DNA from: Marsupella aquatica
Lineage: Eukaryota > Marchantiophyta
Assembly (NCBI GenBank): GCA_973895155.1
Contig: OZ316897.1
Span: forward strand, 10,602,001 to 10,666,000
Length of the DNA stretch: 64,000 bases
Direction: 5' to 3'
Below are positions 33,556 to 45,888 of the stretch, one piece after another. The notes beneath the pieces were generated by a model that was given only the letters and a program-made list of their open reading frames with translations, was not told where the DNA came from and ran no database searches. Position 1 is the first letter of the stretch. Every line of letters starts with the position of its first letter. Position numbers and translations under genes: made by a program.

Positions 33556-35622
33556 CGACAAGGAATATAGTCGGAGAGAACTTGCCCCAACATTCCGTGT
33601 TAGTGCAAGGTTCGACTTGTTTCAAGGCTGAGAGACAAGTTTGGACGGGCACGTGGTGGGAGGGCCACCATTGTAGCTGATGCTGAAATGCATAAAAACA
33701 ACCCCACCAATATACGTGGACAAACTCCCTGCCCCTTTTTATTAGAGGACATTGAGCTGGTCTGTTCTGCCATCCTTGAGGGCAACTCTCCTCCATATTC
33801 AAATGAATATTTAACCTAATACTATGAGAAAACAATGGAAAATGGCTGTAGCACTGCTATTAAAGGGGCAAGTGGGTTCTTGAAAGGTGGCAGTCACCAA
33901 AATAGGCTATCAAAAGTATAAAATATGGTTGCCCTGTTATGCCGGATTAGGGTTTAGGCATTTTAGCTTCATTTGAGGGTTACCCTGGAGGAATGAGAGA
34001 CTAAGATTGTCTCCACATTTTTCAGAGATCAAAAGGAAACCCTCACCACCTTGGTTTTGAGGATATTGAAATACACACCTTAGCACAGTGGTCAAGGGTT
34101 TGATGGGGATGGAAGATCGAGGGCTCAAAAACTGGGAGTATATGCTAGCCTTTTACATGGAGCCAATGCTAAGAAATTGAAACTTTAATGTGAGGGTACT
34201 TCTGCGACCTGGAAGACACTACAAAACCGATTTTAAAAAAATAAACAAAAAGATTAAAGGGATTCTGTTTAGATTAGAAAAATTAGGAAAAACCAAAAAT
34301 AAACTGTCCTAAGCAGATTAAAAATAATTACCTTTGAAAAATAGCATTCCTGAGCAGGTGAGGTGGATTGGTCATAAATGAAGGTAAACAAAGTAATGAA
34401 ACCTGCCCAAACTGCTGTGCTAAAGAAACTTGCAAAGGAAACACTACAGTAGTTGGGACCGTGTGTGCGAAGAGTGAATGTCACCTTTCTATTCTAATTT
34501 TGGCACATTAGGGACTTGGGAATGTTTTGGTGACTTACCTTCCAAACTTAATGGTCCAGATCTGATCATACACAGATCTAAAGTCATAGCACGACAATAC
34601 CAGTCAAATAGACAATTCCTGATGATCGGAAGCTTCTGGTAGGCTTCTCATCTTTTTTAGTGACTTGTCACAATCAATGGTCGAGATTTGATGATGAGCT
34701 ATCTAAGGGTCATAATGTGAAGGTACAAGTCAAGAACACTCTCGGAAGGTTCTAAACCCTCGATAAGTGCCACCAGCCCAAAAATAATATAAAAAACACT
34801 GCATGGAACTACTGTAGTTAGTGCACAAAAGGTCATCGCCTTCATTTTTCCGACCACAGGCGACGAGACACCTCAAATGGACATGTCCAGGAGTTTGACA
34901 CCTCCGACTGTAATTGAGGACCACCTTTACCGTACTATCCCAGTCTGTTCTACTGGACTCTGACTGCAGGTTTCCCGCTTTACAATCATGCTGTGTCCGG
35001 GCCAGAGTGATGACTCAGCAGACACGTGGATGCCATTCGTTTGTGCGCAGAGACTTCCACCTGCGAAAAGCGCGGGTAGAAACACGAGAAGGAGCATCCA
35101 GTTACCAGTCGCCAGCAGGCATCAGCGCTCCTAAGCTCTGCTTTGATCTAAATCTAAGTATAAATTAGTTTCAAATTACTTCCGAGCTGATAGCTGATTA
35201 GTCCCTGACAGGATTAGTTGCTCTTCGATCGTGATGCTCGTCTTCCTCTCTAACTGCAGTTAAGTAAGAGACTGACATCGACGGCCATGAAGCCCCTCCC
35301 TCTGGGGATCTTATCGTTACCGCCGTCGATCTGAGCCGGAGGATGACCGGTCGAGGGGAAATAAACCCCAGTAAAGCAGACTTGAAGGGGGCAGATGATC
35401 TGTCGATTGATTGATCGATTGCACTCAAATGAAAGCTCTGGAATTCGATTTTGATTGAGATTGATGAATGTAAACAGTGGGTTGAGGAGTGGGTTGAGGT
35501 CGTTGGGAAGAATGTGGATGAGCTGTCTGAATTCAAGCCTAAAGCTTGTTCCGTATTTAGGACCGAGTGTTGTTCGTGCTGCCTCGTACAGAACGTTTGG
35601 ATTCTTTCTGTTAGCTCCTTCC
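33556..35622. other. Intergenic and distal promoter of the stress protein gene
   Basis: No gene recognised. 34530-34720 has two dispersed-repeat words (AATGGTC.AGAT.TGAT). From about 34900 the sequence loses obvious repeats and probably represents promoter of the gene starting at 35925. Two antisense frames at 35198-35626 have no domain and were rejected. Confidence 0.45.
35011..35028. promoter_or_regulatory. bZIP-type site cluster (TGACTCA, CACGTG)
   Basis: TGACTCA (35011-35017) and the G-box CACGTG (35023-35028) lie 6 bp apart, about 900 bp upstream of the stress protein start. G-boxes of this type act in abscisic-acid and stress responses in plants. Such words also occur by chance, so function is inference. 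Confidence 0.3.
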
Positions 35623-35830
35623 ACATTGCAATTTCATCGATCTGATTGTGAGCAGCAGAGCTCTGTTGGGTCTTCAGTTTTTGAGCTACACTCCAAATGA
35701 TTGCATCGATCTGTTAGTAGAGTCGGAGAGCTCTGTTGGGTCTGAATTATTTAGCGACATTCCAATCGCATCAATCTGTTTGTAGTAGAAGTAGTAGGAG
35801 ATCGTGGTTGGGTCTTGAGCATTTGAGCTA
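35623..35830 (+). repeat. Three tandem units in the stress protein leader
   Basis: Units of 65-73 bp start ACA(T/C)T.C.A at 35623, 35688 and 35757, with a fourth start at 35830. They share CATC.ATCTG, GAGCTCTGTTGGGTC and TTGAGCTACA. They end about 95 bp before the ATG, so they lie in the core promoter or 5' UTR. The last unit has diverged (GATCGTGGTTGGGTC). Confidence 0.75.
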
Positions 35831-35924
35831 CATTTCGCGAACTAAAGCTCTTGCTGATCACCTTATTGTTCCGAATTAAACTGGAGTTCAGTCTTCTATA
35901 GAGGAGAGAGAGAAAGAAAAGAAA

Positions 35925-38900
35925 ATGGTGACAGATGGGAGGAGGAGGGTGATGATAGCGGTGGACGACAGCGAGGTGTCGTCCTATGCTTTCACATGGG
36001 GGATTCGGAACCTCATACGTAAAGACGACCATGTAGTTGTCCTGACCGCATCTCCCTTCACTGCAGTGCGCTACAATTCAGCTGAGATTGCCACTGGTAC
36101 GACTTTGGTCTCACAATTGAATTGTTCTGATTGTCCTTTTCCTTCTGCGGCCCTTCATCTATGCTCCAACTGTATCACTAACCCCTACCTGTGCTCAGAG
36201 CTCGATCTACTCGCTCATTCAGAGTATCTCTGCATGGCATTTTCTCGAGGAGAAGAGTGAGTTCTGCATGGTATATTATGATGTTTGATGTCATTGGTTG
36301 GCCTCGTTTATCTGAAAGGAAAAGATGGAATGTGCCGGTAGAGCAGACTAATTTTGTGAACCTTGGATTATTGATTGCAGGAACGGAGTATGGCGGCAAA
36401 GGACCTCGGAGGTCTGAGATTTTGGCCGCTAGTACAGAGCATGCAGTGCCTGTAGTCGCTACAGACGACGGGGCAGAAGCTGCTAGCGTCGGTGTCTCCA
36501 GCAATTCGAAGAACCTTGTCAAGAAGTACCTTCAGCTCTTACTACACTCCAATGTACTCTCTCTCTCTGTTTGTAAAACTGGTACTTCACTTGCAATCAT
36601 TTTCTAATTAGGGGAAAATTCGTCCGATCAAGAGTGAGCAACGCTTATGTACTGTTCTTGAGGTTCTGGGTCACCAAAGGTTTACCCAGCGTCCTGCTCA
36701 CTTCGTGATCAAGAGGACTTTCCCGTGATCGACTCGTTAGCCGGGCTCAATCGCAGCTCCTCAACAGGATGTGATGGACTGTTAATGACACTCAAATGGC
36801 ATTGTCCCCTGGGAAGTGGATCTTTCTTGAGAAATTGATTTATGCGTTTTAACTCCTACTATCATCAGATGTTCATTCGGATGCCTCTCATGTACATACA
36901 TAGTAACCGGAAGGTCCAGGAGAGGCTGAAGATTCCAAAGCTCTTTGGGGTCTTATCAGTTCTCTAGACTCCGTCACGATCCGCAGTACAGCTCTAACGC
37001 ATAACATTGATTCTGGAGTGAGAACACTGCATCAAGTGCTGATGTGCGCCACCCAGTATTTACATCTTGAACAATGATCGCATTCATCTATTCTAACGGA
37101 ACCTTTCGTTAACATAGACAGCGATCTACCCATCATTGAAGAGCCCCTGCGAAATGCTCATTCTTGCGATGACCGTTAGCTAAATACTGCTTCAATGATG
37201 GGAATCACAAATTGAACTCCTACTTTCCTTTTCTCAATTGTAGTCAGCATCAGGTCATGATTCACATGAGAAAGTGATTCTACTTCCACCAGGAGGTGCA
37301 TGATATACGATTCTTCCGTCTCTGGCGTTCATTTACTTTCAGAACTTTCTCAAGCTTGCTCTGTACATGCAGCAGAGGTTGGAGGTGGTTTGATTGACAA
37401 ATATCCGTGCATAGCCCTCTTCTGATTGAGTGATGCAGTGCATACCCAATGGCACCTTTCTAGTAGCAGGGAATGAAGTCTTTTATGATGATATGTTACG
37501 GATACATCTAGTCACCGGTGATCCTAACAATGTCTACACTGCAGATATCTTGCGAGGGAGAAGTCGTAAAGGGACACGCTGGCAGCTGGATTGCAGATGA
37601 GGGAGAACGGCTCAAAGCAGATGTTATCGTCGTTGGTAGCAGTGCTTCTGGTCTAGTAAAGAGGTAGTCTCTGAGCCACTGGACTTTCAAAGAGAATGAT
37701 TGCATTTCATTTGTTAGAGTCTTGAAACTAGGAATGCTCTGCCAGGGAGTAATCAGCGTGCTGAGTATGGCTCCTTCCTTTCTTCCTGAGTATTTACTGT
37801 ACTTGCAATTAATGAATACATCGAAGGTATTGTTCCTGATCAGAACTATCTTTTGGTGAGGTTCCGCGAGAAGTACGACATGCCTTCTTGAAGTAATCGC
37901 ATTGCATATCCGACTGAGCAGGACTTTGCTAGGCAGCATCAGTGACTATGTCTTGCACAACGCACCTTGCACAGTAGCCGTTGTTCGGCAGTCTGAAGAA
38001 GCTCTTTCGAAACATGATCCTCTGGCTTCATCAGGTGGCCCTAGGAAAATCGTCATTGCAGTAGACGAATCAAAAGAGGTAATTGGTCTATAATCTTTAG
38101 TTTCGTTTGGAATCTACTGACTTCTTTTGTTCTCCCATTGCTGCCTTTCCTCCTCTCTGTTCCTCCTCGCTTTCTAGCAGAGTTGTTAAGGGTTGAATGC
38201 CGCCATACGGATCGATAATTGAAGTTGATTTCTTCGTATAACTCTTCGCTCTCACATCTCGTAGGTATTGCTTTGTTTCATCTCAAAGGCTGTTGGGTGG
38301 CGTACGTATGTCACCTCTAGGGAAGAGTAGATAAACCTCCGCTTGTGAGAGAAGCACAATGTCATGTGAATGGAGTCTTTTTTAGAAATCTCTTTGGACA
38401 ATTTCTGAGCAAGCTGCATGTTGTTTCTATTGCTTGACAGGCCATAAATGCCTTTAAGTGGGCTTTAAAAAATTTCTGCAGCCCCCAGGACCACGTGATC
38501 GTGTATCATGTTCACCACCCGTATGTTGCTCCCATCACTGGAGTGGGAATTGGTGAGAAAGACGTGTTCTCCACCTGTTGCCAGAGTCAAAAAGACCTTG
38601 ATACGCCGTGTAGTTTGCCAGCAATTTCTGAGTTTCTTCCACTCCTGCGACGATCAAATATGTCTCCATCACATATATAATCATTACTTTGCCAAGCGAA
38701 CACAGCCATCGCATTTTCTGAAGTCTGCTCGTTGGTGATGCAGGAGAATTTGGCATTGAGGAAGTGTACACCCTTCCCGAAGTAGCAGTCAAAGATGAGG
38801 TGGCATCTTTAAAAGATAGCCAGAAGGTCGTCGAGAAGTTCATGGAGTATGCTGAAGGACAAACAGAGGTGAGTCTCTCGATGGCGTGAAAAATGATTGG

Positions 38901-39755
38901 GATTCATTTTCCCTCTATTTTGATTGTTGTGGCGTGTCTCACAATAGCAAGTTAGGGAGTGTTTTGGTAGCGATGTGAGAAACGACTTATCGTCAAATTT
39001 ACTCTCCTCAGTTTTTCCTGTCAGTGTATGTAGCATGTGAATTGTATTTTCCTGTCAGTGTATGTAGCATGTGAATTGTAAACTGCTGCTTGACCCGTTC
39101 TTTGGGTGCTAATGGTGGTTTTCGAGAAATAAATCGGACTAGTTAAGTGTAGAAGACTATGTTAAATTTATTGTGGATTTTTCAGATAAAATGCGAAGGC
39201 ATGGTGGTGACCGGCGAGACACAAGAAAAAGTGATTGAAGGGCTGAATGCCCTCCGAGCTGATGCTGTTGTTGTGGGCACGCATGATCGGAGTGCCGTTT
39301 CAAGGTGAGACACGTCTGCTCTAACCGATTCGTTTTTACCCAAAATAAGAAGGTCGCCAGTCTACACAGATCACAAATACGAGAATTCGACGACATACGA
39401 TTTTTTGGCGTGACTGATAGAACCAGATATAGAAATTCTGTTGTTACGTGGTTCCCATTTCAGGGTAAGAATTTTTGCTCTGTTCTTTGTTGAGAGATTG
39501 TTTATGGAGAAGTGCCTCCACTCTTGTCTCTATTGAGCAATTCAGATTTTAAAGAATTCATTAGGTTGGCAGATCATTAACAACTTGTGTAGCATTTATC
39601 AGTTGTATGTAGTAACACATAATTTCTTGCGTTGCAGGACATTCTTGGGTAGTGTGAGTGACCATTTGGCTCACAATAGTCCTTGCCCTCTCATAGTTGT
39701 GAAAACTCGCAAGAACATTTCCGATCCTGAAGTGGGACATCAACACGCAGTATGA
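35925..39755 (+). CDS. Universal stress protein with two tandem USP domains
   Basis: Eight exons inferred from GT-AG sites and frame: 35925-36096, 36381-36553, 37545-37663, 37922-38078, 38441-38552, 38744-38868, 39186-39304 and 39638-39755, giving 364 residues. Domain 1 starts RVMIAVDDSEVSSYAFTWGI and closes LLGSISDYVLHNAPCTVAVV. Domain 2 starts KIVIAVDESKEAINAFKWAL and closes FLGSVSDHLAHNSPCPLIVV. The exon phases repeat in both halves (exons 3 and 7 are each 119 bp), showing internal duplication of a spliced gene. USP domains bind ATP in some members and act in abiotic stress. The nucleotide loop (family pattern G-2x-G-9x-G-S/T) is imperfect: VVGSSASG in domain 1 and VVGTHDRS in domain 2 both lack the second glycine. 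No signal peptide or membrane segment is seen, so it is probably cytosolic. Exon 2 is the least conserved and least certain. Confidence 0.88.
39013..39080. repeat. 34-bp perfect tandem duplication in USP intron 6
   Basis: Two adjacent identical units starting TTTTCCTGTCAGTG (39013 and 39047) lie between exons 6 and 7. Confidence 0.9.
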
Positions 39756-41581
39756 GGATCATAATCCATATCCTGTTGGATTACCATTAGCTATCAAGAG
39801 CCCCAGACCGGCAACGCAGAACGGCAATTCTGACAAACAGATGTTCTGATCTGAGAAGACTGAAGGTGCGCAGATGAAAAAGCTTGTTATTCCATGTTGA
39901 ATAAACCTTCCGTTCCAGGACATCAGCAAAGCAGGGAAGATAATACTGTTGTTAAAACCAAGATTGATTCGAGTTCATGAAAACTCGCAAGTCCCAATTC
40001 GGGATTGCATTGGAGGGAAACGTTTTCCATCCAGCAAAGATAATTCCAGTGGAAGTTGGGTAGTGAAAGATGAAATTAGAGCTTGGAGAAAGAGATCTAA
40101 TCACCTGGGGGAAAATCACTGAGAGGCTACGAACTTTTTCAACTTGGTCAATAAGTGAAGAAAACTGACAGCATTCTTCCTGCTTTCTACTGGATGGGAA
40201 ATAGATTTGAGCATTTTGTTCCAGTGATTGTAGCCCGTAACGACGAGATGTTCAAGCGGCCGAATTAAGAAGCCTTGGACGTTTTCTTTACGAAAATAAC
40301 TGTGCCAAATTTTGAACGATGTTCGTTGTAAAATTGTGAAATCTGACAATTTAAACATGATTGTTTTCCTTACCTGTCCCGCTTCACAATCGTTTTCCAT
40401 GCTGTAAATTGAGTTCTGTCCATTCTTGAGCAATGTTCTTTGTAAAGTTGTAGAATCTGGGTATAAGGTATCTTCTCCTCACCTCCTTTTCCACAAGCAA
40501 AAACCATTGCATCTCATCTTTTAGGTTCAATCTGATTCCCTGATTAGAAATGATCGTCTCCAGTCATCGCATCTCACCTTTTAATTGTCGTGTCCAGTCT
40601 GATTCTTTAGCTCACGATAATCGTGTTGCCAACGATAACTCTGTTGCCAACTACAGCAATATTCCCTGCTTAGATGTTGTCCAATCCGTCAAAATGATTG
40701 GATTGGTAATGTAAGATGATACAGATTCGTATTTCAAAATGTTTGCAATGGGGGAAAACATGTATGGTTCGAATTATTAATCCACGAAGATCTAGCAGAA
40801 GAGCGTACACTCATATCTGCGTAGGGAGAAACGTTTGCTTATATCTTTGGAGGGAGAAAACCAATACGACAAGTTATGATGAAATGAACATAAAGCAATG
40901 ACTCCATTGTGGGGTCTGCTATGAGGTTTAGTCAAGAGATGCTAATTCTGGCAAAGAATATCTTCTCCTTCTGGACATGGGGATTATTTGTCAAGAAACA
41001 AACATCTCCTTTCCTCTTTACTCCCAGTACTGCGAACATGACGACCAGCATGATGCTTCAGACCATCAAACTTTGGAATCAACAACTTCACTCTGCCCCC
41101 GACCTTACAGCAAATTGGACACCTGCTAACAAATCTTCCTATCAGTACCCACTAATGCTTCTGCCCATGGAAACTTAGCAGCTAAATCGTCGTGAAAGTG
41201 ACGATTAAGTTCATGGGTTGTCTTGCGCTTCTTCTCTGCCACCTTTGGATAGATTGCTATAATATCAGTCAGCTGAACTTCTCTGCAACCTTTGGATGAA
41301 GTGGTATCCTTCAGTCGGCTGAAATCAGAGTTTACAATGTGCTCCTTGCCTGTAACAACTCGAACAACCCCTCTATTTTAGAACCCAAGTCAGAACCAAA
41401 CAGAAAGCTTTCTGGAACTGACGATAAGCTTCAAGGAGGCCCATTCACAAATCCTCTACTGTTGAGCCCTACTCAGAACCAAACAGAGAGTCATCAGGAC
41501 CCAACGATGAGCTCCAAGGAGAAGGCCCACTCACAGCTGATGTGCGAGGGCAAATGCAAGCCAGAACAATAAGTAGCCTGC
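39756..41581. other. USP 3' flank and intergenic, no gene seen
   Basis: The first few hundred bases probably hold the 3' UTR of the stress protein. 40430-40600 contains repeated CATTGCATCTCA.CTTTT words. No frame shows a domain. Confidence 0.45.
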
Positions 41582-41890
41582 ACCCATACTGAATTGGACG
41601 ATTCAACGGGCCAGAAATCCTTCTCCCTGCCCTTGGATATACAGGCCTACTACAACCCATACTGAATTGGACGATTCAACGGGCCAGAAATCCTTCTCCC
41701 TGCCCTTGGATATACAGGCCTACTACAGTGTAGATATTTCAACATCCCATTCAATGGAGGTGCCAATTCAGAAAACCCTGCCCTTGAATATACAGGCCTC
41801 CTACACGATGGATATTCCAACATCCCATGGATGTACAGGCCTATTAGACTATGATATGTCACCATCCATTCAATGGAGGTGCCATAACAG
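41582..41890. repeat. 73-bp tandem repeat, two full and several partial units
   Basis: ACCCATACTGAATTGGACG starts at 41582 and 41655 in nearly identical units. Diverged partial units with CCTGCCCTTG.ATATACAGGCCT and CATTCAATGGAGGTGCC follow. It lies just outside the Harbinger element. Confidence 0.8.
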
Positions 41891-42429
41891 AGATTAATAC
41901 ACAGCACTCAGTGGACCAGTGCATGTTCTCTAGACAACAGTTGAAGAAAAAACTAAGGACCTATGAGGCAAGAGTACCAAAAATGACTGAGGAAACTGGC
42001 AAAAAGTAAGTTTGAACCCCTGTCTAAGGGCCGTCTTGCATGCAGACGGTCCTTCAAAAAATGGCCTTTCAGACAAACGGTGGGAGCCCCTGAGTGAACA
42101 AAACTGCCCCCTGAACGAGGCCGTCTTGACGGCACTAAACTAGGACTTGGAAGGGCAAGGCACGCAAACCTTGCCTTCACAGTCCCGACCTTTGCATGGC
42201 ACATAAGACAATGGCATTTGCTTTCCACATGTCACTGAACTGGGCTGCCTGTGATTTTGCCGTGCGCCTGATCCGGTCCTGGTTATCAACTCTCACCTGC
42301 TCGTACACGTAGGAGACCCTGCAAATTGCCCTGCATATGAAATGCTTCAACAATTCACTGTGCGCTTCACCTGAACACTTTGCATGTAATCCTGTCACTG
42401 CGACGCATTTGAACTTGAGAGCATCATGA

Positions 42430-43090
42430 GAGTGCTCGTGAGAGTGTAGAAATTGAAGTCAGCATATGGTAAGCTTCCAGCATTGAGAGAGCATTGAGAG
42501 TGTAGAAATCAATAAGGATTGTACATGCACTCAATAGCAGTCACTTCTGATCCTGCCTCCAGATTCTTTCAATTTGTAAGCTTCGAAACAGCAACCACAA
42601 CATCAACACATGACAACATTTGAAAAACGCTGCCCGGCTAACCTTACCGATTCCAATCAAGCTCACAAGTAAGTTGAAGTCTCACATTCTATGTTGCATT
42701 TCAATTGTCAATAATTTGTGAGAACAACTCCTTCATCTCGCGCCTGCCTCTCTCTTCAAAATGTGTGAAATCACCACCGACCTCTACTCAAAGTCAATCA
42801 ATCAGCCAGCCGTCTTCTCTATACTTCCCATCAGTTGTTGAAACTAGGTAGGTGGCTAGAGCAACTGTGATCCAACCAGGCTAGACAGGTTCTACTGTAC
42901 ATGGCTGTGGTGGAATGCGGAAGACTGGGGCTAGGCGCAGGGTGTTGCCTTGCCTAGAGAGTGTAACAAATGTGAGAGAGGAGGCTCCTTCTCACTTTCT
43001 GGATCGATTGGCAATAGTGGCTAGACCAGGCTCTACATAGTTGTGGTGGAATGCGATGAGTGGGGCTGGGGCAGGATGCTGCCCTGCCGA
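42430..43090. repeat. Tandem duplications in the left part of the Harbinger
   Basis: GAGAGTGTAGAAAT occurs at about 42442 and 42496. A block with GTGGCTAGA, GGTGGAATGCG and GGGGCT.GG.GCAGG is present twice (about 42850-42960 and 43010-43090). Such internal repeats could be transposase-binding subterminal sites; this is inference. Confidence 0.45.
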
Positions 43091-43536
43091 GCGAGTGGAT
43101 GCGTCTCACTTTTTGTGTAATTAACCTGGATTGATCACTTTCAATTGAACTGTGGAATGTTTTGAAGTCATGTCAAGTGCAATTCAAATTTGGCTTCAAT
43201 TTTATAGCTTTTGTATGCCCGATGTCAGTATAGTTTGGTTTGAATGACGATGCTTGATTGTTTCATATACTCAAGCTCATACTGTACAACAAACTCTATA
43301 TGTAGGGTAGTTTGGAGTGCACCAATGTAGTATACCTGATCATGAAGGGAGCTTGGAAGGGAGTGCACAATTGTACGTCGTGACTACTTGCTTCCTTTGT
43401 AGTGGCTGCGGTAGACTTGTGCATTTAATAGTACCCAAACATACCGCCCGATACATACTTAGAAAGGCATATAAACTATTTATGAAGTACAACAACTTTG
43501 TTGTGAAAATTCATTTTAGGGTCAGGTTTAGACACA

Positions 43537-43947
43537 ATGGAGCCTAGCAAAGATAATCTGAAGGGCCTTGCTACTAATTATTTGGGGAAGATAAAAGAGG
43601 CGAAAGAATACTTGACTCACGTGCAGTCAATGCTTTGTGAAGACCTTTGACCTGTTTTGTAGACGGACATGTTAAATGCCAAAATTTGTGATAGAGAGAC
43701 CCAGGAATTGAAACACGAGGTTGAGAGGTTGAAAGCAGAAAACCAACGGCTTCTCGGCGAGAACAAGACATTGGAAGTCCTGCAATCAGAGGTTGTTCAG
43801 ATGTTGCAGCGGAGAGAACATAAGAATAAAACAATCTCTACAGAGACTGCAGCTGAGAGAAAACTTGTAATAGGAGCACAGGAACCTTTGGTCCCGATTT
43901 CCCCAACCTGTCCAAGATTACTCGGGAGATTACTATGCACAGAATAG
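43537..43947 (+). pseudogene. Coiled-coil frame carried in the Harbinger element
   Basis: A frame opens with ATG at 43537 (MEPSKDNLKGLATNYLG) and is interrupted by TGA and TAG near 43648-43660. It continues in the same frame to 43947 through a strongly heptad-like stretch (LKHEVERLKAENQRLLGENK). It is not one of the two standard Harbinger proteins. It could be a captured host-gene fragment or a lost exon arrangement; the gap between the halves is too short for a normal intron. I do not recognise the protein. Confidence 0.45.
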
Positions 43948-44527
43948 ATCCAGGACAGACACATGCTTTGAAAGGCAAACTTCCACTTCGCATAGTAGAT
44001 TCTTTGGTCTCTGACACACCCTACGTGTCGAATAGTACAGGAGTTCCATCCACTCATCAGCATAATGCTATTTCCTGCAAGACCTGGGAAGAAAATCTGC
44101 TTGGAGAGTGATTCTGTTGGCCTTGGGCCTGAACGTAGGAAACTACCTTCATAAGATAGAGATAGATATGTAATTCTAAGGTCATACTTATTTGACCTAC
44201 TATTGGCACTGTCTTATCCAGACCATGATTATATTGTGGATCATTATATATGAATATGATAAAACTTTGCTTCATCATTTTGTTGAAAATATTGAAAGCC
44301 TCAAGAGGACATGGTTTTAACATGCTGCAATAATTTCAATTGGTTGTTTGAAGAACTCTTGTGGTTTAATTTTAATTTATTTATTTTTACACGCTTTCTA
44401 TATATGAACTTATGTGTTTTGTGCATTGAATATGTTTAAAACATATTGATGTGCGAAATCACCACTGACTTATTTGTGTCCCTTTCAGATGACGAGCCAG
44501 AATTAGAGAGAGGTTCCAGGCCAAAGT

Positions 44528-45705
44528 TTGGCTTCACAAGGTGTGTCATTGCATGATTTGGATCTGAACATTGCTGCAGATCCCACTACTACACCACAAC
44601 GTCAAGGAAGGAATAAGTTGCCAGATTGGACTGACGAGGAGATGACGGTTCTCATTGTAGCAAAACAGAATGAATATCACACTGTCATTATGGAAGGCTC
44701 AACACAGAAAAAAATGACCAGTAGCAAGTTGAAATGGAAAGCATTGGCAAAGTTTATGGTGGATGAGGGGTACACTAATCCTATTCGAGATCCAAACTCT
44801 TGTAAGAAGAAGTGGCAGCTTATTGAGAACAAGTTTAAAACAATTTATGACTGTGAAAAGATCGAAGGAGAAAACTGGGCAGGTTTCTTACTTTAACATG
44901 GGTGACAAGGACGACGCGACCATCAATTCCCCACTAATTTATCTGTTGATCTGTATGAGCAATTGTTGGAGTGGTATGCAGATATTCCACGCATCACTCC
45001 ACCTAAAAAGTTCACATCTGACATTTCTTCTATGGACCGAAATGCACAGGAGAATCCGTTTGATTTATCATCAAAGAGTAAGAACTTACTTCCTTTTGCT
45101 TATGCATTGGTTTCTTTTTGCATGGTGTAGCTATATTTTGGTATTTTTTTTATGCAAGTGATTCTGTGATATTTTATCACAGATTTTATTTTGCACTGAA
45201 ATTATTGTCCCCTTTTCAACACCTATATCTTTTCTTTATTAAATAGTATAACAAGTACGTTATGTCATTTGCAGGTGATGATGATGTTGAGTTTCATGAA
45301 GATAGGTCTATCCCTACCAGCCAGGAATACTACCCAGGACCAACACACGAGGGTACGCAGTCACATGATGTCAAGAATACCGGTGGAGTGAGAGAACCAT
45401 CATCCCCTCAGGACTTTTCTGGCCCAAGCAAGAGACGTGTGAAGCGAAAGGCAACCAAGTTTGGCAGTGATAAACAAGCGCATTTGAGAACCATGGCAAA
45501 AAGTTGGGCTGAGATGGCTTCTACGGCCAAGCGTGATGTTGATATCCGAGAACATGATTCTCACATGCGAGAATGTGAGTATGAAATTCGAGAGCGGCAA
45601 GAGAGAACTTTGGGTACAACAATGAAGACAACATCCGAGCAGATGACACGTTTGACTGATGCCCTTATGGAGAAGCTTGCAAGTTCTTCACAACCTTCAC
45701 AATAG
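44528..45705 (+). pseudogene. Harbinger Myb/SANT-like DNA-binding protein, frameshifted
   Basis: In PIF/Harbinger elements this partner protein binds DNA and helps bring in the transposase. The trihelix/Myb-like domain is clear (LPDWTDEEMTVLIVAKQNEY, then CKKKWQLIENKFKTIYDCEK). Two frameshifts follow: near 44880 the sequence continues in another frame as GQVSYFNMGDKD, and near 44930 it moves to the frame reading LSVDLYEQLLEWYADIPRI. A normal intron joins 45077 to 45275. The last exon gives a basic patch (KRRVKRKATKFG) and a charged helical tail ending ASSSQPSQ. No ATG was found in frame upstream of the domain (44528 is a TTG and a stop precedes it), so the true start or an upstream exon is missing. 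Confidence 0.8.
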
Positions 45706-45888
45706 AGTCCCGAGTAGAGTAGCACTTGGCTAGTTTGTATTTATCAAGTGTAGTACTTAGGGTCTACTACTTCAATTAACAGTTGCATTGAATTGCAAAA
45801 AAAACTATGATGACACTTTCATGCACTTTTCAATTGCAAATTTTATTTCAAATTTGCCTACAACATTTTCATTTGGAAACATAAATAG

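Noticed and set aside
35198-35626. 142- and 124-codon antisense frames upstream of the USP
   Set aside because: They overlap each other and the USP leader repeats, and show Ser/His-rich chance composition with no domain.
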